NCBI GenBank assembly: GCA_025923195.1
Contig: JAICGJ010000044.1
Span: 1 to 35,583, forward strand
Source: Chryseolinea sp.
GTDB taxonomy: Bacteria > Bacteroidota > Bacteroidia > Cytophagales > Cyclobacteriaceae
Length of the DNA: 35,583 nt
Direction: 5' to 3'
How positions within the stretch are numbered: the first letter of the stretch is position 1; the number at the start of each line of letters is the position of its first letter. Positions 25,259-33,010 of the stretch are shown piece after piece. A program made the position numbers and the translations under genes. The notes below the pieces were generated by a model. That model saw only the letters and a program-made list of their open reading frames with translations, had not been told where the DNA came from and ran no database searches.

Positions 25259-26464
25259 ATGAGAGCTTTATTCATCATTTTGTTTTCTTTAACGGTACTT
25301 TGTGCACAGTCGCAAAAAATTACATTATCCACGCGCGTTCAGGATAAGGTTACTGCTGAACCCTTACCCTTCGCATCAGTCGGTATAAAAGGTAAATCCA
25401 TCGGCACGGTGACAAATCTGCAAGGAGAATTCGACTTTCATATCCCGCCTGAATATCGGAATGAAATTTTAGTTATTAGCATGCTGGGCTATGAAAATTT
25501 TGAAGCGCCTGTCTGGTCGTTGATGGAAAGCAAGCCTGAAATAATAGGGATGACCAAGTCCACAACGGTGTTAAAGGAAGTAGTTGTAACTGATTCCCTA
25601 ACAGGAGGAGAGGTCGTGAAGATTGCCCTTAGCCGAGTTGAAACCAACTTCCCAATGCAGCCCTTTCTTATGGATGGATTTTACCGGGATGTCAAGAAGG
25701 TTGGGGGCACATCGATTTCACTCCTTGAGGCTGCCGTTAAAATCTATGACGAGAATTACGTCGAGCCGAGGAATAAATCAAAATTGAGAGAGAGGGTTAA
25801 GCTGGTGGAGGTCAGAAAGAGCCTTGGATATGATAACAAATTCACGCCTTATTTCAGGCAACAAAATCTCCTGGAGGACCTGCTGCTTCATAACAACATA
25901 AGATATCGACAAATAGATGATACGGAAGTATTCTTCGAAACTTTGAAACGCGAGCCCGATTCTTACTACAACGGGCATGAAGTTTTTGTAATAGCACATA
26001 ACGGGGAATTCCTTTTCAAAATCTATATATCAAAGGATGATTATGCTGTGAATCACCTTGAATTTGAGATCAGCGGCGACAATCTGGAACGCAAGAAGAA
26101 CCTGGTCAGCAAGCACGTCAGCTATCATAAAACTATCGACTTCAAACCTTTTGATGGAAAGATGTACCTGAACTATATCACGGTAACAACAAAAGAAAAA
26201 TGGTATGACGAAGTAACGTCGGACTTCAAGTTTGAGACTGAATTGCAGCAATCCCTGTTAATCAATGATGTTGACGCAAATACTAATGAACGAATTACGT
26301 CTACCGAAAAAATGAAAAATTATGGGTTGCAGTTTCAGGACTATCCTTATAACAAAGCATTCTGGGATGATTACAATGTCATCAAAGATACACCCATCGA
26401 CAGGAAAATTCTTGAGGACCTTGAAAGGCTCGCTCCGCTGGATAAGCAGTTTGAAAATAACTAA
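25259..26464 (+). CDS. Exported carboxypeptidase-regulatory-like protein
   Basis: A 401-residue secreted protein. Signal peptide 1-18 (MRALFIILFSLTVLCAQSQ), then a carboxypeptidase-regulatory-like domain at about 20-115 (EPLPFASVGIKGKSIGTVTN, then VISMLGYENFEAPVW). It ends in VLKEVVVTDSLTGGEVVKIA, which recalls the TonB-receptor signature but leads instead into a beta-rich region related to the soluble part of DUF5686-like proteins. No barrel follows. The stop codon overlaps that of the convergent aminotransferase gene by four bases. The biological role is unknown. Confidence 0.82.
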   Translation: MRALFIILFSLTVLCAQSQKITLSTRVQDKVTAEPLPFASVGIKGKSIGTVTNLQGEFDFHIPPEYRNEILVISMLGYENFEAPVWSLMESKPEIIGMTKSTTVLKEVVVTDSLTGGEVVKIALSRVETNFPMQPFLMDGFYRDVKKVGGTSISLLEAAVKIYDENYVEPRNKSKLRERVKLVEVRKSLGYDNKFTPYFRQQNLLEDLLLHNNIRYRQIDDTEVFFETLKREPDSYYNGHEVFVIAHNGEFLFKIYISKDDYAVNHLEFEISGDNLERKKNLVSKHVSYHKTIDFKPFDGKMYLNYITVTTKEKWYDEVTSDFKFETELQQSLLINDVDANTNERITSTEKMKNYGLQFQDYPYNKAFWDDYNVIKDTPIDRKILEDLERLAPLDKQFENN

Positions 26465-27675
26465 GCTGTCTGCTTAACGGGTGACAGCTTCGCCAGCGTC
26501 TCCTTGATCCTTTTCAACGCTTCCTTCAAATCTTTTTCAGAGGCTGCATAAGAAAGACGAACACAGTTATCATCTCCGAAAGCGCCTCCGGGAACTAGAG
26601 AAACATGTGCCTTCTCAAGCATGTATAAACAAAAATCGTCTCCGTTCTTAATGGTAAAACTTCCGTCGGACTTGCCATAATAAGAACTAACATCAGGAAA
26701 GAAATAAAAAGCACCTTCCGGATAATTGGCCTTGATGCCCGGAATTTCCTTTAGAAGATTGTAAACAATTTCTCTTCTGTTTCGATATTCTTCCACCATC
26801 TTGTTTGTAGGTGTGATGTCGCCTGTGATAGCAGCCAAGGCGGCACGTTGTGCTATCGAACAATTAGCAGAAGTAACCTGACCCTGAACTTTGTTGCAGC
26901 CATCAGCAATCCATTTCGGAGCTGCTATGTATCCAACTCTCCATCCAGTCATGGCAAAGCCTTTCGCGAACCCGTTTACGGTAATGGTGCGGTCGATCAT
27001 GCCTGGGAATGAAGCTATACTTACCTGCTCACCGGTAAAATTGATATGCTCGTAAATCTCGTCGGCAATTACCAAAAGGTTTGGATGCTTCAACACGACA
27101 TCTGCAATATCCTGCAGTTCCTTTTTTGAAAACACTGAACCAGTAGGGTTGCAGGGAGAGGAGAAAATTATTGCTTTGGTCCTTTTTGTAATAGCTTTTT
27201 CGACCTGCTCGGCTGTTACTTTAAAGTCATTTTCAATTTCACCTTTTACCATCACAGGTACTCCTTCTGCAAGGCGCACTAACGCATCGTAGCTGACCCA
27301 ATATGGAGAGAACACTATCACCTCATCGCCAGGGTTGATCAGAGCCAACATCGCATTAGCAATGGATTGTTTAGCTCCATTAGAGACTACAATGTTCTCG
27401 GCTTTGTAGGGGACCTTGTTTTCTTTCTGATACTTTGCTGCCAGCGCCTCTCGCAAATCCTGGTAACCCGCTACAGGCGGATACGCAAAATATTTACCTT
27501 CGTCGATGGCCCTCTTGGCGGCTTCACAAATATGGAGCGGCGTCTTAAAATCCGGTTCCCCCAGGCTTAATCCAATAACGTCAATGCCCCTGCTTTTGAA
27601 CTCACGGGCTTTAGCGGCCATCGCCAACGTCGCCGATTCCTCAATGGCTTCAATTCGGTTTGAAAGGTGATTCAT
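26461..27675 (-). CDS. Pyridoxal-phosphate aspartate-type aminotransferase
   Basis: A 404-residue class I aminotransferase. The start is the ATG at 27675 (MNHLSNRIEAIEESATLAMA), the usual family N-terminus; the open frame extends a further 67 codons upstream through intergenic sequence and is not used. PLP contacts: Asn176 in SPCNPTG, Asp205 and Tyr208 in ADEIYEH, the Schiff-base Lys238 in NGFAKGFAMTGWRVGY, and a substrate-carboxylate Arg in NCVRLSYAA. Likely reaction: aspartate plus 2-oxoglutarate to oxaloacetate plus glutamate (AspC/AspB type), although related prephenate aminotransferases share these residues. Confidence 0.93.
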   Translation of the reverse strand: MNHLSNRIEAIEESATLAMAAKAREFKSRGIDVIGLSLGEPDFKTPLHICEAAKRAIDEGKYFAYPPVAGYQDLREALAAKYQKENKVPYKAENIVVSNGAKQSIANAMLALINPGDEVIVFSPYWVSYDALVRLAEGVPVMVKGEIENDFKVTAEQVEKAITKRTKAIIFSSPCNPTGSVFSKKELQDIADVVLKHPNLLVIADEIYEHINFTGEQVSIASFPGMIDRTITVNGFAKGFAMTGWRVGYIAAPKWIADGCNKVQGQVTSANCSIAQRAALAAITGDITPTNKMVEEYRNRREIVYNLLKEIPGIKANYPEGAFYFFPDVSSYYGKSDGSFTIKNGDDFCLYMLEKAHVSLVPGGAFGDDNCVRLSYAASEKDLKEALKRIKETLAKLSPVKQTA

Positions 27676-27714
27676 GGTTGTATTAAAAACGGGCCAAAGA
27701 AAATAATTAAAAAC

Positions 27715-27735
27715 GGAAGATGGAAGATGAAGGAC
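27715..27735. repeat. Short tandem heptamer (GGAAGAT)
   Basis: Two exact copies of GGAAGAT (27715-27721 and 27722-27728) followed by the degenerate unit GAAGGAC, in the gap between recR and the aminotransferase gene. It has the same seven-base period as the repeats at 12704-12906 but a different unit. A weak hairpin (GCCTGAA / TTCAGGC, 27744-27769) lies next to it. Confidence 0.5.
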
Positions 27736-27784
27736 ATAAGATTGCCTGAAAATTTTAATGTCTTCAGGCTGCACCGAAGACTTG

Positions 27785-28393
27785 TTAGGTAAAGAGCGTT
27801 CTCCCGAGTATACTTCTTCCCAGCGTAATTTCGTCTGCGTACTCCAAATCCCCCCCGACGGGAACCCCGCGGGCAATAACGGTAATCTTTGCTGTCAGAT
27901 CTTTAATACGTTTGTTTATATAAAAAGCAGTGGTGTCTCCCTCCATAGTAGGACTCAGCGCCAATATGACTTCCTTGATCTCCGATTGCTCATCCATCAA
28001 CCGGCTTACCAGAGACTCAATTTTTAGATCTGTCGGGCCAATTCCATTCATCGGAGAAATAACCCCTCCAATAACATGGTAAATGCCATTGTATTGGGAG
28101 GTATTTTCAATGGCCATCACATCTTTTGCATCTTCAACCACACAAAGGATCCTGCGGTCCCTTTTATGACTGGCACAGATCGCGCAGCACTCAGTATCAG
28201 CGATATTGTGACAGGAAGTACAAAACTTTATCCCGGATCGAAGCTTGTTCAGCGCCCCGGTCAAAGTGAAGGTATTTTCTTCTTTATTTTTGATAAGGTG
28301 GAGAATCAGTCGCAAAGCCGTTTTTTTACCGATCCCGGGGAGCTTGGCAACCTCGTTGACAGCATCTTCAATTAATTTCGAAGGATAATCCAC
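27785..28393 (-). CDS. recR: Recombination mediator protein RecR
   Basis: A 202-residue protein that, with RecO, loads RecA at single-strand gaps. In order: helix-hairpin-helix KLPGIGKKTALRLILHL at about 17-33, a zinc finger with Cys58, Cys61, Cys70 and Cys73, a Toprim domain (ILCVVEDAKDVMAIE, then VILALSPTMEGDTTAFYI) and a C-terminal Walker B-like tail (GGDLEYADEITLGRSILGR). It lies 20 bases downstream of clpS. Confidence 0.97.
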   Translation of the reverse strand: MDYPSKLIEDAVNEVAKLPGIGKKTALRLILHLIKNKEENTFTLTGALNKLRSGIKFCTSCHNIADTECCAICASHKRDRRILCVVEDAKDVMAIENTSQYNGIYHVIGGVISPMNGIGPTDLKIESLVSRLMDEQSEIKEVILALSPTMEGDTTAFYINKRIKDLTAKITVIARGVPVGGDLEYADEITLGRSILGRTLFT

Positions 28394-28413
28394 AGCAGGG
28401 TATTGAGAGGGGT

Positions 28414-28695
28414 TTACAAAATGCGGGCATCAATGCCGGCTTCACAAATGGCTTCGCGCATAGGGCGCAGGAAGTCAAAGGTTCCACTCTTCACCTGGCA
28501 TTTTCCTTTATAGTGAATGATTAAAGTACATTGCTCGGCCTGCTCGGGGGTATGCTGACAGACTTTTATAAGGGTTCGCGTAACGTGCTCAAATGTATTA
28601 ACATCATCATTGAACACCACAAGATCCATCAGGTCCGTTGTTTCAACAGCCTCAAGAACATCCACTAACTCATCTTCCTGATATTCTGGTTTCAT
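28414..28695 (-). CDS. clpS: ATP-dependent Clp protease adaptor ClpS
   Basis: A 93-residue adaptor that delivers N-end-rule substrates to ClpAP or ClpCP. The motif VVFNDDVNTFEHVTRTLIKV supplies the substrate pocket (Asn and Asp of NDD), and the His of the pocket is in TLIIHYKGKC. The N-terminal tail (MKPEYQEDELVDVLEAVE) is acidic. The partner Clp ATPase is not in the window. The leader contains a hairpin followed by a T run (see the terminator at 28722), so its expression may be attenuated. Confidence 0.93.
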   Translation of the reverse strand: MKPEYQEDELVDVLEAVETTDLMDLVVFNDDVNTFEHVTRTLIKVCQHTPEQAEQCTLIIHYKGKCQVKSGTFDFLRPMREAICEAGIDARIL

Positions 28696-28721
28696 GTGTT
28701 AAACAATTTAATAAAAGAACC

Positions 28722-28757
28722 AAAAAACACCCACCCGGTCGAGTCAATGGTGAGTGT
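28722..28757 (-). terminator. Terminator-like hairpin in the clpS leader
   Basis: On the minus strand, arms ACACTCACC (28757-28749) and GGTGGGTGT (28735-28727) pair over nine positions with one G-U wobble, loop of 13 nt, directly followed by five more T (28726-28722). In the opposite orientation the wobble becomes a C-A mismatch and there is no T run, so it acts on the minus strand. It lies between the promoter element at 28785-28792 and the clpS ATG, and no minus-strand gene ends here. Confidence 0.6.
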
Positions 28758-28784
28758 CTTAAAATCGAAACATTATTTAGAACG

Positions 28785-28792
28785 CAAAGTTA
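28785..28792 (-). promoter_or_regulatory. Bacteroidota-type -7 element upstream of clpS (TAACTTTG)
   Basis: Minus-strand TAACTTTG is an exact TAnnTTTG match, 90 bases before the clpS ATG. Transcription from it would run through the terminator-like hairpin first, giving either a short RNA of about 55-60 nt or an attenuated clpS message. Confidence 0.5.
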
Positions 28793-28885
28793 CGTAATTT
28801 CATTCTTTTGTTCGACCCAACAAGCGGGAATCGATTTGGAATTTCAATTAATTCCTGATTTTTTGCCCCGTCAAACAAGCAACGC

Positions 28886-30349
28886 ATGTCCCCATTACTG
28901 GTTAGTACGATCCTGATAGTTTACTTTGGAATGTTGATCGGAATATCCATATGGACATCCAAAGGAGCCGACACGAACACTTTTTTTACTGGCAACCGAC
29001 AATCTCCCTGGTATCTGGTCGCCTTTGGAATGATTGGTGCGTCGCTCTCTGGCCTGACTTTTATTTCTGTACCAGGCAATGTGGGCAAAATAGGTTTCGG
29101 TTATTTTCAGGTTGTCCTGGGATATTTGGTAGGATATTGGGTGATCATTGGTGTATTGATGCCGCTGTATTACCGGCTCAATCTGGTGTCAATCTATACC
29201 TACCTTGAGCATCGCTTCAGTTTCTGGTCATATAAAACGGGCGCCCTATTTTTTCTCATTTCGCGGACCATTGGCTCATCGCTAAGATTATATCTCGCCG
29301 CGACAGTGCTGCAGTTATTTCTGTTCGACGCATGGAATGTTCCATTCTTCGTTACAGTAGCAACGACCATTGCCTTGATTTGGATCTATACTTCCAAGGG
29401 AGGCATAAAAACAATTGTTTGGACGGACACTTTTCAAACCTTTTTTTTGGTCGCCGCAGTGAGCATCACCGTCTGGCAGCTAGCGAATCAGCTTGGGATG
29501 TCATGGTCGGACATGGTTTCTGCTGTAAAAGAAAGCAAGTATTCGCGTGTATTTTACTTCGATGACGTGAATTCACCGATGTTTTTTTGGAAACAGTTTA
29601 TCGGTGGTGCATTCATTGCTATTACCATGACTGGCATGGATCAGGAAATCATGCAGAAAAACTTAACGTGCAAAACTTTGGGCGATGCACAGAAAAATAT
29701 GTTTTGGTTCAGTTTGATACTAGTAGTTGTAAATATCTTGTTTTTGACACTGGGCGCACTGCTTTACCTCTATAGCGAAACACATCAAGTGCCGATCCCA
29801 GCTACAACGGATGAGCTATTCCCAAGAATGGCGTTTAACGAATTAGGTCTTGCTGTTGGCGTATTTTTCCTGTTGGGTATTACAGCATCTTCCTATGCCA
29901 GCGCTGATTCGGCGTTAGCGGGGTTGACGACATCTTTTTGCATCGATTTTCTGAATTTCAAAAATAAAACCGAGGAGCAGCGCCGACGGCAGAAGTTCAT
30001 TGTTCACTTGAGCTTTTCATTGTTATTCCTCGTCATCATTGTTGTATTCAGGGAAATTAACGAACGGTCGGTCATTGATGCCGTATTGAATATAGCTGGC
30101 TACACATACGGGCCATTGCTCGGATTATTTTCCTTCGGCGTGCTAACGAAACGAAAGGTCAATGACAGGATCGTTCCTGTTGTTTGCATCCTCTCTCCAA
30201 TCATCTCCTATATGATCAGCTTGAACTCCGAAAGACTCCTTGGGGGATATAAAATGAGCCTGGAAATTTTGATTGTAAATGGTCTGATCACGTTTGCCGG
30301 ATTGTGGCTGATTTCAAAACCGCCGGCGGTGGAGGCGAAAAGAATATAA
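28886..30349 (+). CDS. Sodium/solute symporter (SSS family)
   Basis: A 487-residue inner-membrane transporter with about 13 hydrophobic helices. The first helices carry the family pattern (LIVYFGMLIGISIWTSKGAD, then SGLTFISVPGNVG), and the Na+-site region near TM8 is FLLGITASSYASADSALAGL. The intracellular loop TEEQRRRQK is charged. The substrate is not evident; sialic acid, proline or other sugars are possible in this family. It is monocistronic, divergent from clpS, and ended by a clear terminator. Confidence 0.93.
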   Translation: MSPLLVSTILIVYFGMLIGISIWTSKGADTNTFFTGNRQSPWYLVAFGMIGASLSGLTFISVPGNVGKIGFGYFQVVLGYLVGYWVIIGVLMPLYYRLNLVSIYTYLEHRFSFWSYKTGALFFLISRTIGSSLRLYLAATVLQLFLFDAWNVPFFVTVATTIALIWIYTSKGGIKTIVWTDTFQTFFLVAAVSITVWQLANQLGMSWSDMVSAVKESKYSRVFYFDDVNSPMFFWKQFIGGAFIAITMTGMDQEIMQKNLTCKTLGDAQKNMFWFSLILVVVNILFLTLGALLYLYSETHQVPIPATTDELFPRMAFNELGLAVGVFFLLGITASSYASADSALAGLTTSFCIDFLNFKNKTEEQRRRQKFIVHLSFSLLFLVIIVVFREINERSVIDAVLNIAGYTYGPLLGLFSFGVLTKRKVNDRIVPVVCILSPIISYMISLNSERLLGGYKMSLEILIVNGLITFAGLWLISKPPAVEAKRI

Positions 30350-30409
30350 AAGGAAAAGGCCGCCGTAGGCGACCTAAACCCGATTAAAACCAACCCCGCT
30401 ATCTTCAAG

Positions 30410-30440
30410 AGAGCTTGCCAGAGCAAGCTCTGTTTATTTT
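30410..30440 (+). terminator. Intrinsic terminator after the symporter gene
   Basis: Perfect nine-base inverted repeat AGAGCTTGC / GCAAGCTCT (30410-30418 and 30423-30431) with a CAGA loop, followed by GTTTATTTTTT. The T tract coincides with the stop codon of the convergent small gene. Confidence 0.8.
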
Positions 30441-30733
30441 TTGATGTAAGTGAATTCTTGATGCTCGGTGCCTTTGGAGATCCTGATTGTGTACGTTCCA
30501 AACTGCACCTCGCCAAAATCGATTACCATTTTTCTTTTGTGCAGACTTTGGCTGGTGACTAATTGTCCGCGTGAATTATAGATCTCGACTTGGGAGCCTA
30601 TGAATTGTTTTTCAGCCTTCAGCGTGAAAAGATTTTTGTACTTCGGGGGCTCACCTGCTTCAATGGCGTCGGCAGAAGCCAGGTATCCTGACAAGAGCAG
30701 GGCGACGAGCAGAATGTTAACAATCGTTTTCAT
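30434..30733 (-). CDS. Small exported protein consisting of a secretion-tail-like domain
   Basis: About 99 residues from the ATG at 30733 (MKTIVNILLVALLLSGYLAS, a clear signal peptide); an ATG at 30742 would add three residues. The rest resembles one type 9 secretion (Por) sorting domain: VEIYNSRGQLVTSQSL, then FGTYTIRISKGTEHQEFTYIKK. In normal cargo proteins this domain is the C-terminal tail of a large protein, so a free copy is unusual. It may be a stand-alone surface or periplasmic module or the remnant of a larger gene. It ends within the symporter's terminator. Confidence 0.7.
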   Translation of the reverse strand: MKTIVNILLVALLLSGYLASADAIEAGEPPKYKNLFTLKAEKQFIGSQVEIYNSRGQLVTSQSLHKRKMVIDFGEVQFGTYTIRISKGTEHQEFTYIKK

Positions 30734-30858
30734 AGGGGTCATTTAAGGAATTCCTATGCGAACTTTATGCCATTTATATATGCTAGGAAAGGGCGTTGTT
30801 TAGGGCTTTTACCCTATAAGGCAAATCAATTTGGGAACCCATCTTTCCAGAATCGGTT

Positions 30859-31209
30859 TTATTTTACTTTTAACTCCTTGGCAGGGTCCCAAAAAAGAGT
30901 TTTAAAATCTTGGATTTTGTCGTTCTTAACGCTTATGCCTTCTTTCTTCAAACGTAGTTCCATCGTTTGCGGCGTTTCAAAATGATGTTTGCCAGTCAAT
31001 AATCCGGAGCTATTTACCACGCGATGCGCTGGAAGTTTTTTCGGGCAGCCAAACATGGCCCAGCCCACCATTCGCGCGCCGGACTTTGCACCGAGAAAAT
31101 TGGCAATTGCTCCATAGCTGGTGACGCGCCCTTTTGGAATTAACTTTACAACAGCATATACATCGGTAAAAAAGACGCTTTCTGCGTGCTTCTTTTCTGT
31201 CAACGGCAT
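30859..31209 (-). CDS. Alkyltransferase-like protein (MGMT/Ogt family, no acceptor Cys)
   Basis: About 116 residues from the ATG at 31209; two more residues are possible from 31215. It has the DNA-binding winged-helix part of the O6-alkylguanine transferases: VVKLIPKGRVTSYGAIANFL and a GWAMFGCPKKLPAHRVVNSS stretch. In active transferases the motif is PCHRV; here it is PAHRV, so Ala63 replaces the alkyl-accepting Cys. This is the signature of ATL proteins, which bind O6-alkylguanine and flag it for nucleotide excision repair instead of reversing it. It is alone, with no alkA or uvr gene adjacent. Confidence 0.88.
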   Translation of the reverse strand: MPLTEKKHAESVFFTDVYAVVKLIPKGRVTSYGAIANFLGAKSGARMVGWAMFGCPKKLPAHRVVNSSGLLTGKHHFETPQTMELRLKKEGISVKNDKIQDFKTLFWDPAKELKVK

Positions 31210-31229
31210 AATCACAAAATTTGAACTGT

Positions 31230-31237
31230 TAACTTTG
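31230..31237 (+). promoter_or_regulatory. Bacteroidota-type -7 element (TAACTTTG)
   Basis: Exact TAnnTTTG match 24 bases before the GTG start at 31261. Identical in sequence to the element before clpS. No -33 box at the usual spacing was seen. Confidence 0.45.
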
Positions 31238-31260
31238 CGTTTTACTTTATAAAAGAAATC

Positions 31261-32796
31261 GTGAAGAATTTTGTTTTCGCTCTCTTCGTGATGGCCGGCG
31301 TTGCAGCATATGGCCAGACCGAATCATCCTTCATATTGCCAGATTCTACAGGATGGAACGTACTTAAGGAAGAAGAAGTTATATCGTTTCAAGTGCGGAG
31401 TGTACATGGCGACAGCGTTCAGTTTTCCCTGGAAGGTGCAGAGGGGCTCGACATCCAATTTGATTCAATTGGAAATTTTACCTGGAAACCATCTTTCAAC
31501 CTTGTTGACCGCGTCTCGAAGTCTAAAGAATTTACCGTGATTCTGCAAGCGGAGATGAAGGATGGCAGCCGGGAAAAACAAGCCGTTACATTTACGGTAA
31601 ACCATGTCAACCAGCCGCCCCACGTCGAGGAGCTCCCTATTTTTTATGTAAGGCAATCAAATCTGAATACATTTCAGATCCCGGGAGAATATGTTTACGA
31701 CGCAGATGGCGACCCCCTTGTGTTCAAAGCAATACCTTCGCAGATGCCAGAGGGCTCTAACCTTTCCTCTATTGGACAATTTTCGTGGACGCCTTCGCGG
31801 ATACAATTTGCTCAATTGAAGAATAATCCACTGTGGGTTGAATTCATTGTGCAAGATCAACCTGACAAAGCAGAAGCAAGAGGAAGGATCCGGATCGCCC
31901 AGACGCAGCAAGACCTGCCTTCGGAAATTCTAATTGTACCCGGTGATTCCTTATTTCTGATCAAGGAAGATGAGACCATAAACCTGAAGATATACATCTC
32001 GGATCCCAACGGCGATGACAATGTACGAAGTATAGGTTTTATCCCGTCGGATGTCCGTGTGCCCGCTCAGTCGCTCCGGGAAAATACGCATCTTCAGTAC
32101 GAATTTACCTGGATGCCAGGTTATGACTTTGTGGATGATACGCAGACGGCGCTTACAGCGGAAATGACTTTTTTCGTGCTCGATAAATCCAATAACAGAA
32201 CGGAGCGGAGGGTTAAGATCAAGGTTGCAGATACGGAGAATCTTGTAAAAAAGGACGCGCTGCAATTTCAGAAGTACCGGAGCAACCTTGTAGAGGCCGT
32301 ATTGTTGATAGAGCAGTTGGATGTAAACCAGAAAAATCTGAATCAGGACTATAAAAAGGCGAAGAAGGGAAAAAAGAACAGGTCCATCGTCAATGCCTCT
32401 CTTGGAGCCGTAACAGGATTCACGCCTGTATTTGTCACGGGCGATGAGTCAAAAATTGTTTCCGGTGTAGGTGGCACAACTGTTCTTACTCTTGGGACAC
32501 TGGAAGCCACGGAGGTTATTGGCCGTTCTAAGGAAAACATTCTGGAGCGGATAAAAGTAGGGATAGACATACGGAACAGAGTTCAGTCGCATGGGGATGA
32601 GTTTGCTAGAAAGTATGCATTGAAGTCGGCGCGCAGAACGTATGAGTTTGAGAAGGATATTGAAAAATTCCGGGCGGTATTAAATGATCAGCGGATTGTG
32701 TTGCTTGAGCTCGATGCATATTCGAAAAACGCTACTAAAGTTAGTGACAGGGATATCAAGAAGGGGTTTGTCGACTATGCCGATGATGGGCGATAG
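31261..32796 (+). CDS. Exported protein with Ig/cadherin-like repeats and a C-terminal helical hairpin
   Basis: 511 residues from a GTG start ([19 protein letters not shown] is a signal peptide). Three related beta domains follow (about 20-115, 120-220, 225-330), each with cadherin-like features: [16 protein letters not shown], then [13 protein letters not shown] with [11 protein letters not shown], then [16 protein letters not shown] with [12 protein letters not shown]. The C-terminal 170 residues are helical, with two coiled stretches around a Gly/Ala/Thr/Val-rich hydrophobic segment ([20 protein letters not shown], then [20 protein letters not shown]). The last segment could be a membrane hairpin. 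I do not recognise a family with this combination. Confidence 0.78.
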   Translation: MKNFVFALFVMAGVAAYGQTESSFILPDSTGWNVLKEEEVISFQVRSVHGDSVQFSLEGAEGLDIQFDSIGNFTWKPSFNLVDRVSKSKEFTVILQAEMKDGSREKQAVTFTVNHVNQPPHVEELPIFYVRQSNLNTFQIPGEYVYDADGDPLVFKAIPSQMPEGSNLSSIGQFSWTPSRIQFAQLKNNPLWVEFIVQDQPDKAEARGRIRIAQTQQDLPSEILIVPGDSLFLIKEDETINLKIYISDPNGDDNVRSIGFIPSDVRVPAQSLRENTHLQYEFTWMPGYDFVDDTQTALTAEMTFFVLDKSNNRTERRVKIKVADTENLVKKDALQFQKYRSNLVEAVLLIEQLDVNQKNLNQDYKKAKKGKKNRSIVNASLGAVTGFTPVFVTGDESKIVSGVGGTTVLTLGTLEATEVIGRSKENILERIKVGIDIRNRVQSHGDEFARKYALKSARRTYEFEKDIEKFRAVLNDQRIVLLELDAYSKNATKVSDRDIKKGFVDYADDGR

Positions 32797-32812
32797 AAAG
32801 TTGGAGGCTAGA

Positions 32813-32843
32813 TTTGGCAAAAACAGAGAAACGCATACATTTG
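32813..32843 (+). promoter_or_regulatory. Promoter of the tRNA-Ser gene
   Basis: TTTG at 32813-32816, then 19 bases, then TACATTTG at 32836-32843. This matches both halves of the Bacteroidota promoter consensus at the right spacing, and it lies about 42 bases before the tRNA. Confidence 0.7.
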
Positions 32844-32885
32844 CACTCCCAAAATGACCGGTTGGTTGTATTAATTGAGACGAAT

Positions 32886-32970
32886 AGAGGAGTGGCAGAG
32901 CGGTCGAATGCGGCGGTCTTGAAAACCGTTGAACCGCAAGGTTCCGGGGGTTCGAATCCCTCCTCCTCTG
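32886..32970 (+). tRNA. tRNA-Ser, anticodon UGA
   Basis: 85 nt. Acceptor arms AGAGGAG (32886-32892) and CTCCTCT (32963-32969) pair fully, with G as discriminator base. The anticodon loop CTTGAAA gives anticodon TGA (serine codons UCN, mainly UCA). A long variable arm (about 32931-32946), as expected for tRNA-Ser, and a T arm with GTTCGAAT follow. CCA is not encoded. A strong promoter precedes it and a perfect hairpin terminator follows. Confidence 0.95.
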
Positions 32971-32971
32971 C

Positions 32972-33009
32972 AAAACCTCGAATTCGTAAAGAATTCGAGG
33001 TTTTTGTTT
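32972..33009 (+). terminator. Intrinsic terminator after tRNA-Ser
   Basis: Arms AAAACCTCGAATTC (32972-32985) and GAATTCGAGGTTTT (32991-33004) are perfect complements over 14 bases with a five-base loop, followed by TTGTTTG. It begins two bases after the tRNA 3' end. Confidence 0.9.
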
Positions 33010-33010
33010 G

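Noticed and set aside
27676-27876. 67-codon upstream extension of the aminotransferase reading frame
   Set aside because: It passes through the heptamer repeat and into recR in another frame; family members begin at the ATG at 27675.
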